Source: Sulfurimonas sp.
GTDB lineage: Bacteria > Campylobacterota > Campylobacteria > Campylobacterales > Sulfurimonadaceae
Assembly (NCBI GenBank): GCA_027083475.1
Contig: JALWON010000063.1
Location: 1 to 27,445, forward strand
DNA length: 27,445 nucleotides
Direction of reading: 5' to 3'
Both the position numbers and the translations under genes were made by a program. Shown here piece by piece: positions 8,252 through 16,655 of the stretch. The notes under the pieces were generated by a model, which was not told the DNA's origin, did not search any database, and worked only from the letters and a program-made list of their open reading frames with translations. The number at the start of each line of letters is the position of its first letter. Positions within the stretch are counted from its first letter, which is position 1.

Positions 8252-9190
8252 TTTATCAACATAGCGGTTTATATTTTGACTCACTGTCAGTTTTTTGTTT
8301 GTATCTAAGATGATAAACGCAAGGGCTTGTTTTTTTAAAAACGCAAAGGCTTCTGCTTTTGGCATTACACTCACAGCTGTTGCATAAGCATCAAGGGTAG
8401 CACTCTTTAACTCTGAAATCAAAGTAATAGAGATAAAATTCTTTTGTGAAGATTTTGTTTTTGGATTGATGAGGTGGTTATGGAGTGTACTTTGGACATA
8501 ATGCTCATAGTTGCCACTTGTACTGATACCCATGTTTCTTGATTTAGTGTGAAAGGAAGCGAGATACTTTTTTGAAAAAGGGTTGTTAATTTCGATTTTA
8601 CACTGGTGTAAACACCATATATCTCCACTCGCAGCAATGATGGCTTTTTGGATGTGTTGCGTTTTAAAATACGCAGCCACCGTATCAACCCCATAGCCTT
8701 TTCCCATACCCCCTAAATCAATCTTTATAGCTTGTGAGAGTGTGGCTTTTTTTTTGTTAAAGTGTAAAGCTTCTAAAGAAGTGTTGCTTGTGTGCAGTAA
8801 TTTTTTGGTAGGGAGTTGCTCTTTTTGTCCAAATTTATATAAATCTTTTGTAATGCTCCCAATAGCAATATTAAAATAAGCATCTGTTGTTTGGTAGTAA
8901 TGCTTACTTAAAGTAAGGGCTTCATAGGAGTAGTAGTCTAAGCTTGCATTTTTGTTTTTGTTGAGTTTGTAGATGGGAGAGTCCTCTTTAAAAGAGGAGA
9001 GAGAATTATCTACACTTTTGAGCAGGGCAAATGCTGGTTTGAAATGTTTTTTATCTTCTGCTTCTAAGCTTATACTCACAAAAGTTCCCATAATTACTTT
9101 TGTTCTTGTAAGCATATTGGCATCGATATTTGAAGCTGACAAGAGTGCTAAAAAGAAGAGAGTAAAGAGGGGAACTTTGTTGCGTTTCAT
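8222..9190 (-). CDS. apbE: FAD:protein FMN transferase ApbE
   Basis: Flavin transferase of 322 aa that cleaves FAD and attaches FMN to Ser/Thr of exported flavoproteins. A signal peptide (about 1-25) places it in the periplasm. Hallmarks in order: MGTF near the N-terminus, KIDLGGMGKGYGVD (FAD binding), SGD, HLINPKT (equivalent of H-(L/I)-(I/V)-(D/N)-P), and the Mg-binding SATLDAYATAVSVM. The length is normal for the family. It starts within the stop codon of cusA (ATGA), so it is co-transcribed with the metal efflux operon, yet its natural client is the FMN-binding protein of the operon converging on it, whose last gene it overlaps by 30 bp. It may also serve other flavoproteins elsewhere. 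Confidence 0.93.
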   Translation of the reverse strand: MKRNKVPLFTLFFLALLSASNIDANMLTRTKVIMGTFVSISLEAEDKKHFKPAFALLKSVDNSLSSFKEDSPIYKLNKNKNASLDYYSYEALTLSKHYYQTTDAYFNIAIGSITKDLYKFGQKEQLPTKKLLHTSNTSLEALHFNKKKATLSQAIKIDLGGMGKGYGVDTVAAYFKTQHIQKAIIAASGDIWCLHQCKIEINNPFSKKYLASFHTKSRNMGISTSGNYEHYVQSTLHNHLINPKTKSSQKNFISITLISELKSATLDAYATAVSVMPKAEAFAFLKKQALAFIILDTNKKLTVSQNINRYVDKLLINDCFNK

Positions 9191-12100
9191 GCTTGCGATA
9201 GCTCTCTTTTAGCATAAATCTCAAAAAGTATGGGGATGATAACAAGACTTAAAATAGCAGATGAAATAATCCCGCCAAGCATCGGTGCAGCAATGCGTTG
9301 CATCACTTCTGAGCCAACACCATGAGTATACATGATGGGTGTCAGTCCTGCGAGAATGGCAAAAACAGTCATGAGTTTTGGTCTGACTCTTTGTACTGCT
9401 CCCTCATAAATAGCAGCATTTAACTCTTTGAGCCCAAATTTGTCACCAAATTTATCTTTGGCTTCATCAACACTCTCTTGGAGATAGACTATCATCACTA
9501 TTGCTGTCTCAGCCGCTACTCCAAGGAGGGCTAAAAACCCAACAATCACAGCAATACTCATAGCAAAATTGAGCATATCAATGTAAATGAGTCCTCCAAG
9601 CAGTGCAAAAGGGAGGGTGAAAAAGACGATAAGGGTAGGCACCATTTTTTTCAAAGCAAAATAGATAAGCACTAAAATACTCAGTAACACAGCAGGAATA
9701 ATCCACTGTATCTTTGCCATGGCTGATTCGAGGTACTCAGATTGTCCTGCCCACTCTACATAGTAACCACTCTCAAAATGAATGGCATCAATGAGTTTTT
9801 TGGCATCTTTTTTATAGGCCGTTGCACTCACACCCTCTTTTGGTGTAATGTAGATGAAAGTGACAGGGGTTGCCATCTCTGATTTAATCACCGAAGCACT
9901 CTCTCTGTAAGCGACTTTTGCAAAAGTATGCAAGGGAACAAAGCCGAGTTTTGTTTGAATTAAAATATTTTTTATACTCTCAAGAGAACGCCGCTCTGAT
10001 TCCTCTAAACGCAGGGTGATTGGATAACGTTCTAAACCTTTATAGAGTGTTGCAACTTTCATGCCTCCTATAGCTAAAGCGGTGTACTCTAAGAGGGTAT
10101 TTTTACTTAAATCGTACCTTTGGAGTTTTGATGCATTGATGTCAATATCTAGGTAGTATCCAGCACTTGCCTGATCTGCAAAAACAGAGAGGGTGTCTTT
10201 GTAGTTACGGAGTGTATCTTCTATAATTTTGCCATATTTTTGTAAGCCTTTGGCATCTTTTCCGTAGAGTTTGATGCCTAAAGGTGTTCGAATTCCACTC
10301 AGAAGCATATCAATTCTACCACGAATAGGGTAGGTCCAAGAGTTTGTAAGACCCGGCACTTGCAGGGCATCTTCCATTGCTTGACGCAGCTTTTCGTAGG
10401 TCATACCTGCTCTCCATTCACTTTGTGGTTTGAGTCTGATAATAGTCTCAATCATCCCAAGCGGGGCAGGATCGGTCGCTGTACCTGCACGACCAGCCTT
10501 TCCAAAAACAGATGCAACTTCAGGAAAAGATTTGATGATTTTGTCAGTTTTTTGTGTAAGTGCCTTACTCTGATCAACACTAATTCCATAAGGGGTAACA
10601 GGCATATACATAAAGGTTTGCTCATTGAGCATGGGCATAAATTCCCATTTGAGGGAGTTAAAAAGTGGAAACATAAATCCAAGGGAAGCAATGACAGCCA
10701 CAATCACAAGGTATTTGAGTTTTAATCCATAAACAATAACAGGATGATAGAGCCAGATAAAAAATCTGTTGAGTGGGTTTTTTTTCTCAGGCACTATTTT
10801 GCCTTTAATAAAAAAGACCATCAGTACAGGCACTAAAGTGATACTCAGCATCGCTCCTGCAACCATGGCAAAAGTTTTTGTATATGCGAGTGGTGCAAAG
10901 AGGAGCCCCTCTTGTCCCGAGAGTGCAAAAATAGGTAAAAAAGAGACAACAATGAGTGCAAGTGCGAAAAATATAGGACGACCAACAGTTTGTGATGATT
11001 TGAGAATGACATCAACACGTTCACTTTTTGTTGGTATTCGTCCCTCTTTTGCTTCAAACTTATGAAGCATCTTATGGGTATTTTCTATCATGACTATAGA
11101 AGCATCAACCATCGCCCCAATAGCAATAGCAATCCCTCCAAGACTCATAATATTTGAGCCGATACCAAAAATATACATGAGTAAAAATGTCGTCCCAACA
11201 GTCAGTGGAAGGACAAGAATGACAATCAAAGAGGAACGAAAGTGCATCAAAAAGAGTCCAATAATCACGACAACAATAATACTCTCTTCAATGAGTGTCC
11301 CTTTGAGTGTTTCAACTGCTTTTTCAATGAGACTTGAACGATCATACACCGTTGTGACATCAACACCATCGACTTTTAACGCTTGCATTTTTTTCTTTAT
11401 GCGTTTGATGGCAGAGTAGACATCCTCTCCATAGCGAAGTAGGACTATACCTCCGACAACCTCTCCATCACCATTCAAATCAGCTATACCACGACGTGCT
11501 TTTGGTACAAGCTCAACTCGAGCAATATCACCAAGTGTGATGCCAATACCATCTTTTGTGGTGACAACAAGCTTTCTAATGTCGTCTAAGTTTTTTACAT
11601 ATCCTTTGGCTTGTACCATCCACTCATAGCCATTTTTAATGAGAATACGACCACCTGTATCATTGTTGTTTGCTTTTAAAACTCTGGCAATATCTTTAAT
11701 ACCTAAGTTGTAACGGATGAGATTGTCATTGTTTATCGTTACTTGATATGTTGGAATAAAGCCTCCTATCGTTGCGACTTCACTCACTCCATCGACACCC
11801 ATCAGGGCATATTTGTAGTAATAATCTTGCAGGGTACGCAGTTGTGCAAGATTTTTCGTTTTTGATGAAAGGGCATACTCATAAACCCAGCCAACACCAG
11901 AAGCATCAGGACCCAGTGCAACACTCATAGATGCAGGGAGTTGTGACTGTATGGATGCAAGTTGTTCAAGAACTCGACTCCTTGCCCAGTAAAGGTCGGT
12001 ACCCTCTTTAAAAATAATATAGACAAGTCCATTCTCATAGGTTGAGTACCCACGAACAGTATCAATATTTGCTATGGCTAAAAACTGAGAAACAAGCGGG

Positions 12101-12300
12101 TAAGTTCCCTGATCTTCTATGATTTCAGGGGATTGTCCCGGCCACTTAATCTGCACAATCACCTGTGGGGGTGAGAGGTCTGGCAAGGCATCTAAAGGGG
12201 TATGCTTGAGAGCAAAGTAAGAACCCATCGTGATAAAGAGTGTCATCATAAGTATTAAAAATTTATTTCTAATACTTAATTCTATCAGTTTTTCAATCAT
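9187..12300 (-). CDS. cusA: Cu(I)/Ag(I) efflux RND pump CusA
   Basis: Inner-membrane proton-driven heavy-metal RND pump of 1037 aa, full length. Hallmarks are the N-terminal helix with DLSPPQVIVQ, the proton-relay motif AMVDASIVMIEN (D399), and GVAAETAIVMIVYL near the end. Three Met residues that bind Cu(I)/Ag(I) in E. coli CusA (M573, M623, M672) are all present at a constant offset of seven: M566 (YMP), M616 (PLGM) and M665 (RIDML). This supports monovalent copper/silver as substrate rather than Zn/Co/Cd (CzcA/CnrA). It begins 2 bp after the adaptor gene and overlaps apbE by 4 bp. It should form a tripartite complex with the adaptor and outer-membrane channel upstream. Confidence 0.93.
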   Translation of the reverse strand: MIEKLIELSIRNKFLILMMTLFITMGSYFALKHTPLDALPDLSPPQVIVQIKWPGQSPEIIEDQGTYPLVSQFLAIANIDTVRGYSTYENGLVYIIFKEGTDLYWARSRVLEQLASIQSQLPASMSVALGPDASGVGWVYEYALSSKTKNLAQLRTLQDYYYKYALMGVDGVSEVATIGGFIPTYQVTINNDNLIRYNLGIKDIARVLKANNNDTGGRILIKNGYEWMVQAKGYVKNLDDIRKLVVTTKDGIGITLGDIARVELVPKARRGIADLNGDGEVVGGIVLLRYGEDVYSAIKRIKKKMQALKVDGVDVTTVYDRSSLIEKAVETLKGTLIEESIIVVVIIGLFLMHFRSSLIVILVLPLTVGTTFLLMYIFGIGSNIMSLGGIAIAIGAMVDASIVMIENTHKMLHKFEAKEGRIPTKSERVDVILKSSQTVGRPIFFALALIVVSFLPIFALSGQEGLLFAPLAYTKTFAMVAGAMLSITLVPVLMVFFIKGKIVPEKKNPLNRFFIWLYHPVIVYGLKLKYLVIVAVIASLGFMFPLFNSLKWEFMPMLNEQTFMYMPVTPYGISVDQSKALTQKTDKIIKSFPEVASVFGKAGRAGTATDPAPLGMIETIIRLKPQSEWRAGMTYEKLRQAMEDALQVPGLTNSWTYPIRGRIDMLLSGIRTPLGIKLYGKDAKGLQKYGKIIEDTLRNYKDTLSVFADQASAGYYLDIDINASKLQRYDLSKNTLLEYTALAIGGMKVATLYKGLERYPITLRLEESERRSLESIKNILIQTKLGFVPLHTFAKVAYRESASVIKSEMATPVTFIYITPKEGVSATAYKKDAKKLIDAIHFESGYYVEWAGQSEYLESAMAKIQWIIPAVLLSILVLIYFALKKMVPTLIVFFTLPFALLGGLIYIDMLNFAMSIAVIVGFLALLGVAAETAIVMIVYLQESVDEAKDKFGDKFGLKELNAAIYEGAVQRVRPKLMTVFAILAGLTPIMYTHGVGSEVMQRIAAPMLGGIISSAILSLVIIPILFEIYAKRELSQA

Positions 12301-12302
12301 AA

Positions 12303-13298
12303 TTAATACAACCCATTGATTTGTGCATCAGAATCCATCATAAAGAGGGCATTATTGACCACTTCATCTCCTTCGTTTAAGCCAGAGAGAATTTCATAAG
12401 TATGGGCATCTATGACTTTTACTTCCACCTCTATAGGTTCATACTCGCCTTCGTACTCTCCAACCCCAAAGACATAATATTTTTCATTTTTGCGTATGAC
12501 GGCAGTTGTTGGGAGTGTCAGTCTTTTGACACTTTTTTCAAAAGATGTCACATTGGCATACATTCCAGGGAAAATTTTATGCTCTTTGTTTTTGAGATCT
12601 AAACGCAAGGTCATTGTGGCAATTTTTGGATCAAGATTTGGGTATACGAGTGCCTTTTTTGTTGTGTAGGTGTGTGATAGACCTTTAAAATTGACAGCAT
12701 ATTTTTGTATATTTTCTAGGCTTGCTAACTGTTCTTGAAAGAGTTTGACTTCTACCCAAACATCATCTAAATTGACAATTGTAAAAAGCTTTTGTTTTGC
12801 CCTAAATGCAGAACCTTTGTTGATGTTTTTTTTGAAAATATAGCCGTTGATTGGTGAGTAAATGACTGTATTATGAGAGTATTTTCCTTTTTGAATGTTT
12901 TGTATTTCTTTTTTACTGACTCCAAGGAGTTGGAGTTTGGCTTTTGCACTTTTGAGCATTGCTGTATTGGCACGTTTTTTTGCATAACGCAGGGTATTGC
13001 GGTACTCATCTTTTGCTTTGAGTACTTCTGGTGAATAAACAATGGCGAGAGGCTCGCCTCTTTTGACTTTTTTGTATATTGTATCGCCAAAAAGTTGTTC
13101 CACATACCCACCAAAACGGGGGCTAATGTCGTAAATATTGGACTCATTGACTTTGACATAGCCATAGTTTTTTTGCATCTTAGCAGACTCTTGGAGTTGC
13201 ACTTTGAGTGTTGTTACATTAAAAAGTTGTTCCACTGTTGCCTCTTTGGCGATGATAGGCAGGCTCAAAAGTAGTAATGTGAGTGTTTTTAGAAACAT
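12303..13298 (-). CDS. cusB: CusB-like periplasmic adaptor (membrane fusion protein)
   Basis: Adaptor of 331 aa linking the RND pump to the outer-membrane channel. A signal peptide (1-17) is followed by a split lipoyl/barrel-sandwich domain (GGYVEQLF with V..G..L..IYSPE, later SPINGYIF...G), a helical hairpin (95-140) and beta-barrel domains, ending with a CusB-style tail (FMMDSDAQINGLY). It is shorter than E. coli CusB and lacks the long Met-rich N-terminus that receives copper there; M41 is the only Met in that region. The upstream Met-rich protein may fill that role. The start overlaps the stop of the channel gene by one base (TAATG), with GGAGA as ribosome site. Confidence 0.9.
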   Translation of the reverse strand: MFLKTLTLLLLSLPIIAKEATVEQLFNVTTLKVQLQESAKMQKNYGYVKVNESNIYDISPRFGGYVEQLFGDTIYKKVKRGEPLAIVYSPEVLKAKDEYRNTLRYAKKRANTAMLKSAKAKLQLLGVSKKEIQNIQKGKYSHNTVIYSPINGYIFKKNINKGSAFRAKQKLFTIVNLDDVWVEVKLFQEQLASLENIQKYAVNFKGLSHTYTTKKALVYPNLDPKIATMTLRLDLKNKEHKIFPGMYANVTSFEKSVKRLTLPTTAVIRKNEKYYVFGVGEYEGEYEPIEVEVKVIDAHTYEILSGLNEGDEVVNNALFMMDSDAQINGLY

Positions 13299-14473
13299 TA
13301 TATTTCTCCTTGTAGGGCAGTTATATCCGCCTCGGCACGCTTATAATCAGCCACGGCACGGATACTTCTTTGTTCGAGTTTTAATTTTTGTACTAAAATA
13401 TCGATGTATTTAAAAAGGTCACCACCAGTTGTAATAGATGAGGATGTTAAAGCAAACATATGTTCGAGTTGTGGCAGAGCCTCATCATGAATAATATGGT
13501 AAATATCAAAAGCCGATTGCATTACAAAAGTAGCACTTTGGAGTTGCGATTGTATTTTGATTTTTAGATCGTTTTTTGCACTTTGGGTTGCTAAGAGTGA
13601 ACGGCGAGCTGCTTGTTCTTTCGCCTCTTCTGTACCATAAATAGGGAGTGTAATCCCAATTCCAACATTGGCATAGTTGCTAAAATTTTCTCTATAATTA
13701 TAGCCTGCAGTGAGTTTAAAGTCAGGGTATTTACTTAATGTTGCATTTGAGAGCATGGCTTTGTTGAGGGCTACTTCTTTTTGTTTGGCAGCGAAAAGAT
13801 GATTATGCTCAAGTGATTTTTCTGAAATCGTAGATGCATGAAGGGGAATCATTGCTTGTGGAAAATCGAGTGTATTGACTTTTTGATTTGCTAAATAGGA
13901 GATTTTTGCATAGCTACTCTCTATTTTTGCTTTGAGGGCATTTTTTTGAATTTTTAAATTACTTAAGGTAAGCTGTGCAGACATAATTCCCATATGCTGT
14001 TTCTCTGATGTACTTGTATAGGACTCGAAAAGTTCAATATTTTGTTGTGTTAAATCTTCGTAATCTTCTATAATTGTAAATGTTTTTTCATACTCCCAAA
14101 CAGTATAAGCCTCTGTTTTAATCGCTTTTGCCAACATGACTTTTGCTTCTTCTAAATTTTCAGCTACGAGATCGACTTTTGCTGTGTATATCTCTTTTTG
14201 TGCATCTCTTTTGCCAAAATAAGGAAGCTTTTGTGTGAATGTTAGCGTTTTTTTACTCATTTTTTCAGTTTGAGCAAGAGTGTTTTGTGCATATGTGAGA
14301 TTGGGATTGTCTAAATTATGCACGACTGATTCGAGGTGTTGTAGTGAGGCGATACGATGATTGATAGACGCTAAAGAAGGGCTTTTTTGTAAAGCACTTT
14401 GTACAAGAGTCTCGAGTGTCATGGCCCCTAAAGGAAAATAAAGAAAAAGCAGAAAAATGAGTGCAGTTTTCAT
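13298..14473 (-). CDS. cusC: TolC-family outer-membrane efflux channel (CusC-like)
   Basis: Outer-membrane channel subunit of 391 aa. A signal peptide (about 1-17) is followed by the TolC opening ETLVQSALQKSPSLASINHRI and two long helical repeats (for example NDLKIKIQSQLQSATFVMQ and the C-terminal LEQRSIRAVADYKRAEADI). No lipobox Cys follows the signal peptide, unlike E. coli CusC. The length is at the low end of the family. It lies 9 bp after the Met-rich periplasmic protein gene and is translationally coupled to the adaptor gene. It completes the copper/silver tripartite pump. Confidence 0.88.
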   Translation of the reverse strand: MKTALIFLLFLYFPLGAMTLETLVQSALQKSPSLASINHRIASLQHLESVVHNLDNPNLTYAQNTLAQTEKMSKKTLTFTQKLPYFGKRDAQKEIYTAKVDLVAENLEEAKVMLAKAIKTEAYTVWEYEKTFTIIEDYEDLTQQNIELFESYTSTSEKQHMGIMSAQLTLSNLKIQKNALKAKIESSYAKISYLANQKVNTLDFPQAMIPLHASTISEKSLEHNHLFAAKQKEVALNKAMLSNATLSKYPDFKLTAGYNYRENFSNYANVGIGITLPIYGTEEAKEQAARRSLLATQSAKNDLKIKIQSQLQSATFVMQSAFDIYHIIHDEALPQLEHMFALTSSSITTGGDLFKYIDILVQKLKLEQRSIRAVADYKRAEADITALQGEI

Positions 14474-14482
14474 AAAAAACCT

Positions 14483-14869
14483 CTAAAAATTTATAGAGGT
14501 TTTAATACGAGATTTTTTTCCACTTTTTGGTGTGATAAAAATATGTATTTGCCAAGTACCACTCATAGCAATATTTAAACTTACTTCATATTTACCATTG
14601 CCTAAGTTTTTTGCAACAGATTTTGAAGACATGGCAGGCATACCCGGCATTGCAGGCATGAAAGCTTTGATAGAAACACTTTTGGCATCTATGGCTTTGC
14701 CATTTTTAGTGAGTGTTAAAAGAAAGACATTTTTGCCAGTTGTGAGTGGTTTGTCTGAACTCATGTGTACCTGTGTACTTCTGTGTTTTGCATCCTTAGT
14801 AAAAGCAGCTGCCTCAAGGAGTGATGTACTTAAAAAAAGTACGAAGAGTGTTGTTATGATTGATTTCAT
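14483..14869 (-). CDS. Met-rich FixH/YtkA-like periplasmic protein of the copper operon
   Basis: Small secreted protein of 128 aa: signal peptide (1-21), then a beta-sandwich-like domain ending GTWQIHIFITPKSG, typical of FixH/YtkA-like proteins. A Met-Pro cluster AFMPAMPGMPAMSS supplies four Met that are well placed to bind Cu(I). It is the first gene of the efflux operon, 9 bp before the channel gene, with its own TATAAT box and an AAGGAT ribosome site. A role as periplasmic copper carrier or sensor feeding the pump is inferred from the Met cluster and the context, in place of the Met-rich N-terminus missing from the adaptor. Confidence 0.78.
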   Translation of the reverse strand: MKSIITTLFVLFLSTSLLEAAAFTKDAKHRSTQVHMSSDKPLTTGKNVFLLTLTKNGKAIDAKSVSIKAFMPAMPGMPAMSSKSVAKNLGNGKYEVSLNIAMSGTWQIHIFITPKSGKKSRIKTSINF

Positions 14870-14896
14870 TGTGCATCCTTTAATGTATATAAATGA

Positions 14897-14902
14897 ATTA
14901 TA
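14897..14902 (-). promoter_or_regulatory. -10 box of the copper efflux operon
   Basis: A perfect TATAAT on the minus strand, 27 bp before the first ATG of the operon and upstream of the AAGGAT ribosome site. Three direct TGTGAA repeats (14913, 14924, 14932) lie just upstream, between this box and the divergent promoter, where a regulator could act. Confidence 0.6.
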
Positions 14903-14946
14903 GCTTGAAAAGTGTGAAGTGTTTGTGAAATTGTGAAAAAATAAGA

Positions 14947-14952
14947 TATACT
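14947..14952 (+). promoter_or_regulatory. -10 box of the DMT exporter gene
   Basis: TATACT, with TTGTGA (14923-14928) 18 bp upstream as a possible -35, and AAAGGA as ribosome site before the start at 14974. The -35 overlaps the second TGTGAA repeat. Confidence 0.5.
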
Positions 14953-14973
14953 AAGTTTATAAAGGATTTCAAC

Positions 14974-15861
14974 TTGGTGAGAAAAATAGAAAGTGGCATA
15001 CTTTTTATGCTTGGGAGTGCACTTATTTCTGCACTGAATGGCGCAGTGGCAAAGATTTTGAGTGAAGATATGTCTGCTTTGGAGATAGTCTTTTTTAGAA
15101 ATATTATAGGTATAATGTTGATTCTCTTAGCCTTGAGACACACACCGCCAAAACTCAAAGGTGGCAAATTTCATCTACTTTTTACACGCGGATTTTTTGG
15201 TTTTTCGGCGATGATACTTTTCTTTTACACGATTAGTGTTATTCCCCTTGGAGAAGCGATTACTCTCAACAAAACATCTCCGCTTTTTGTCTCTGTGTTG
15301 GCTTTTTATTTGCTTGGTGAGCATTTGAGCAAACGCACTCTTCTTGCACTTTTGATTGGGTTTGTTGGTGTTGTTTTGATTACGAAGCCTTTTGGGTTAG
15401 TGGTCTCTTATGAGCATATACTTGGCATACTTGGGGGCTTTTTTGCGGCAGCTGCCTATACAACCATCAAAAAGATTAAAGACATTTATGATTCTCGTGT
15501 GATAGTGCTCTCTTTTGTAGGAGTTGGCTCTTTGCTTCCCGCACTTTTATTTAGCATCGCTCCATTTATAGAAGTACCGCACTCACTTGCATTTTTGTTT
15601 CCTGCATTTATGGTGCCAGATACACTTTATTTGTGGAGTATGATTGCGTTTATGGCACTCATTTCAACACTCTCTCAATGGTTACTTACCAAAGCGTACA
15701 GTGCTTCGAACTTGAGCATTGTAGGGGTTATCAGCTATACAAACATTCCTTTTGCCATAGGCTTTGGTTGGATGTTAGGCGATAATTTTCCTGATACTTT
15801 AACATTGAGTGGTATTGCTTTGATTGTTTTTGGAGGGGTTTTAGTGGGGTGGAAAAAGTAA
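14974..15861 (+). CDS. EamA/DMT-family membrane transporter
   Basis: Inner-membrane protein of 295 aa with ten predicted helices arranged as two EamA repeats, each ending in the usual pattern (LGEHLSKRTLLALLIGFVGVVLI in the first; SGIALIVFGGVLVGW in the second). Members export amino acids, nucleobases or other metabolites; the substrate here cannot be told. The start is TTG (14974) or the adjoining GTG (14977); AAAGGA is 7 or 10 nt upstream. It is transcribed divergently from the copper operon and ends at a strong terminator shared with ahpC. Confidence 0.88.
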   Translation: MVRKIESGILFMLGSALISALNGAVAKILSEDMSALEIVFFRNIIGIMLILLALRHTPPKLKGGKFHLLFTRGFFGFSAMILFFYTISVIPLGEAITLNKTSPLFVSVLAFYLLGEHLSKRTLLALLIGFVGVVLITKPFGLVVSYEHILGILGGFFAAAAYTTIKKIKDIYDSRVIVLSFVGVGSLLPALLFSIAPFIEVPHSLAFLFPAFMVPDTLYLWSMIAFMALISTLSQWLLTKAYSASNLSIVGVISYTNIPFAIGFGWMLGDNFPDTLTLSGIALIVFGGVLVGWKK

Positions 15862-15881
15862 CGCTCATGTGCGTTACTTTT
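15854..15881. terminator. Bidirectional intrinsic terminator
   Basis: Perfect 11-bp stem (AAAAGTAACGC) with a 6-nt loop. It has an A-tract on one side and a T-tract on the other, placed between the 3' ends of the exporter gene and ahpC. It can end transcription in both directions. Confidence 0.85.
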
Positions 15882-15893
15882 CAAGAGTGTTTT

Positions 15894-16490
15894 TTATAAC
15901 TCTTCTTCGTGTTTTGCTAAGTACTCAGCAACACCTTCAGTTGTTGCTTTCATACCTTCGTCACCTTTTTCCCAACCAGCAGCACATACTTCACCATGCT
16001 CATCAGTAAATTGCATTGCATCTACCATACGAAGCATCTCATCGATGTTACGGCCAAGTGGTAAGTCATTGATAACTGCATGACGCACTGTTCCGTTTCC
16101 ATCAATTAAGAATGAACCACGAAGCGCAACTGCTTCACCAAAAAGTACATCATAATCTTTAGAGATTTGTTTTGTAAGGTCCGCTACAAGTGGATAACCA
16201 ACTCTTCCAATTCCCCCTTCATTGATTGGAGTTTCTCTCCATGCAAAGTGAGAAAATTGGCTGTCTACTGAACAACCGATAACATTCACACCACGATCTT
16301 TAAACTCTTGAAGTCTGTGATCAAAAGCGATAAGCTCTGATGGACATACGAATGTAAAGTCAAGTGGATAGAAAAATAAAACTGTTCCTTTTTCACCCAT
16401 ATTTGCTTTGAAATTGAAATCTTCAACGATTGAACCGTCACCTAAAACTGCTGTAGCTGTAAAATCTGGAGCTGCGTTTGTTACTAACAT
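15894..16490 (-). CDS. ahpC: Alkyl hydroperoxide reductase/2-Cys peroxiredoxin AhpC
   Basis: Typical 2-Cys peroxiredoxin of 198 aa that reduces H2O2, organic peroxides and peroxynitrite in the cytoplasm. The peroxidatic C49 is in DFTFVCP and the resolving C169 in GEVCAAGW. The sequence follows the Helicobacter/Campylobacter AhpC (TsaA) type closely, for example DYDVLFGEAVALRG and HAVINDLPLGRN. Such enzymes are usually reduced by thioredoxin, not AhpF, and no ahpF lies nearby. It is a single-gene unit with an AAGGAC ribosome site and a long inverted repeat upstream (16545-16579) that may be its operator. Confidence 0.96.
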   Translation of the reverse strand: MLVTNAAPDFTATAVLGDGSIVEDFNFKANMGEKGTVLFFYPLDFTFVCPSELIAFDHRLQEFKDRGVNVIGCSVDSQFSHFAWRETPINEGGIGRVGYPLVADLTKQISKDYDVLFGEAVALRGSFLIDGNGTVRHAVINDLPLGRNIDEMLRMVDAMQFTDEHGEVCAAGWEKGDEGMKATTEGVAEYLAKHEEEL

Positions 16491-16544
16491 ATAAATGTCC
16501 TTGTGTTTGTTTTTTTTGTTGGAGGAATTTTATCAGAATTTTAT

Positions 16545-16579
16545 TAACAAAACTGCTTTACTCTAAAGTAGTTTTGTTA
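16545..16579. promoter_or_regulatory. 35-bp inverted repeat in the ahpC-surE divergent promoter region
   Basis: Two 16-bp arms around CTC differ at one position (G-T). The repeat lies 55 bp upstream of the ahpC ATG, behind a TAAAAT box at 16527-16532 (minus), and 76 bp upstream of surE. Because both genes point away from it, it is not a terminator of either; an operator for a redox or metal regulator is more likely. It does not match the Fur box seen at 5437. Confidence 0.6.
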
Positions 16580-16642
16580 TTTAAGGATAATTTTTATCTT
16601 TTATGAAAGAACTCTAATAGAGTAAAATTAAACATAATTTGA

Positions 16643-16648
16643 TAAAAT
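16643..16648 (+). promoter_or_regulatory. -10 box of surE, possible leaderless start
   Basis: GATAAAAT ends 7 nt before the surE ATG and no Shine-Dalgarno is seen. If used, transcription would begin at or next to the ATG. TAAAAT at 16623-16628 is an alternative that would give a short leader. Confidence 0.45.
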
Positions 16649-16655
16649 ATAAGTT

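Noticed and set aside
10360..11419. Several ORFs of 70-121 codons opposite or out of frame with cusA
   Set aside because: They lie wholly inside the conserved cusA reading frame, have no recognisable domains and no ribosome sites. They are shadows.
13198..13300. Frameshift or truncation in the adaptor because its Met-rich N-terminus is missing
   Set aside because: The start has a good GGAGA ribosome site, overlaps the upstream stop in the usual coupled way and encodes a complete signal peptide.
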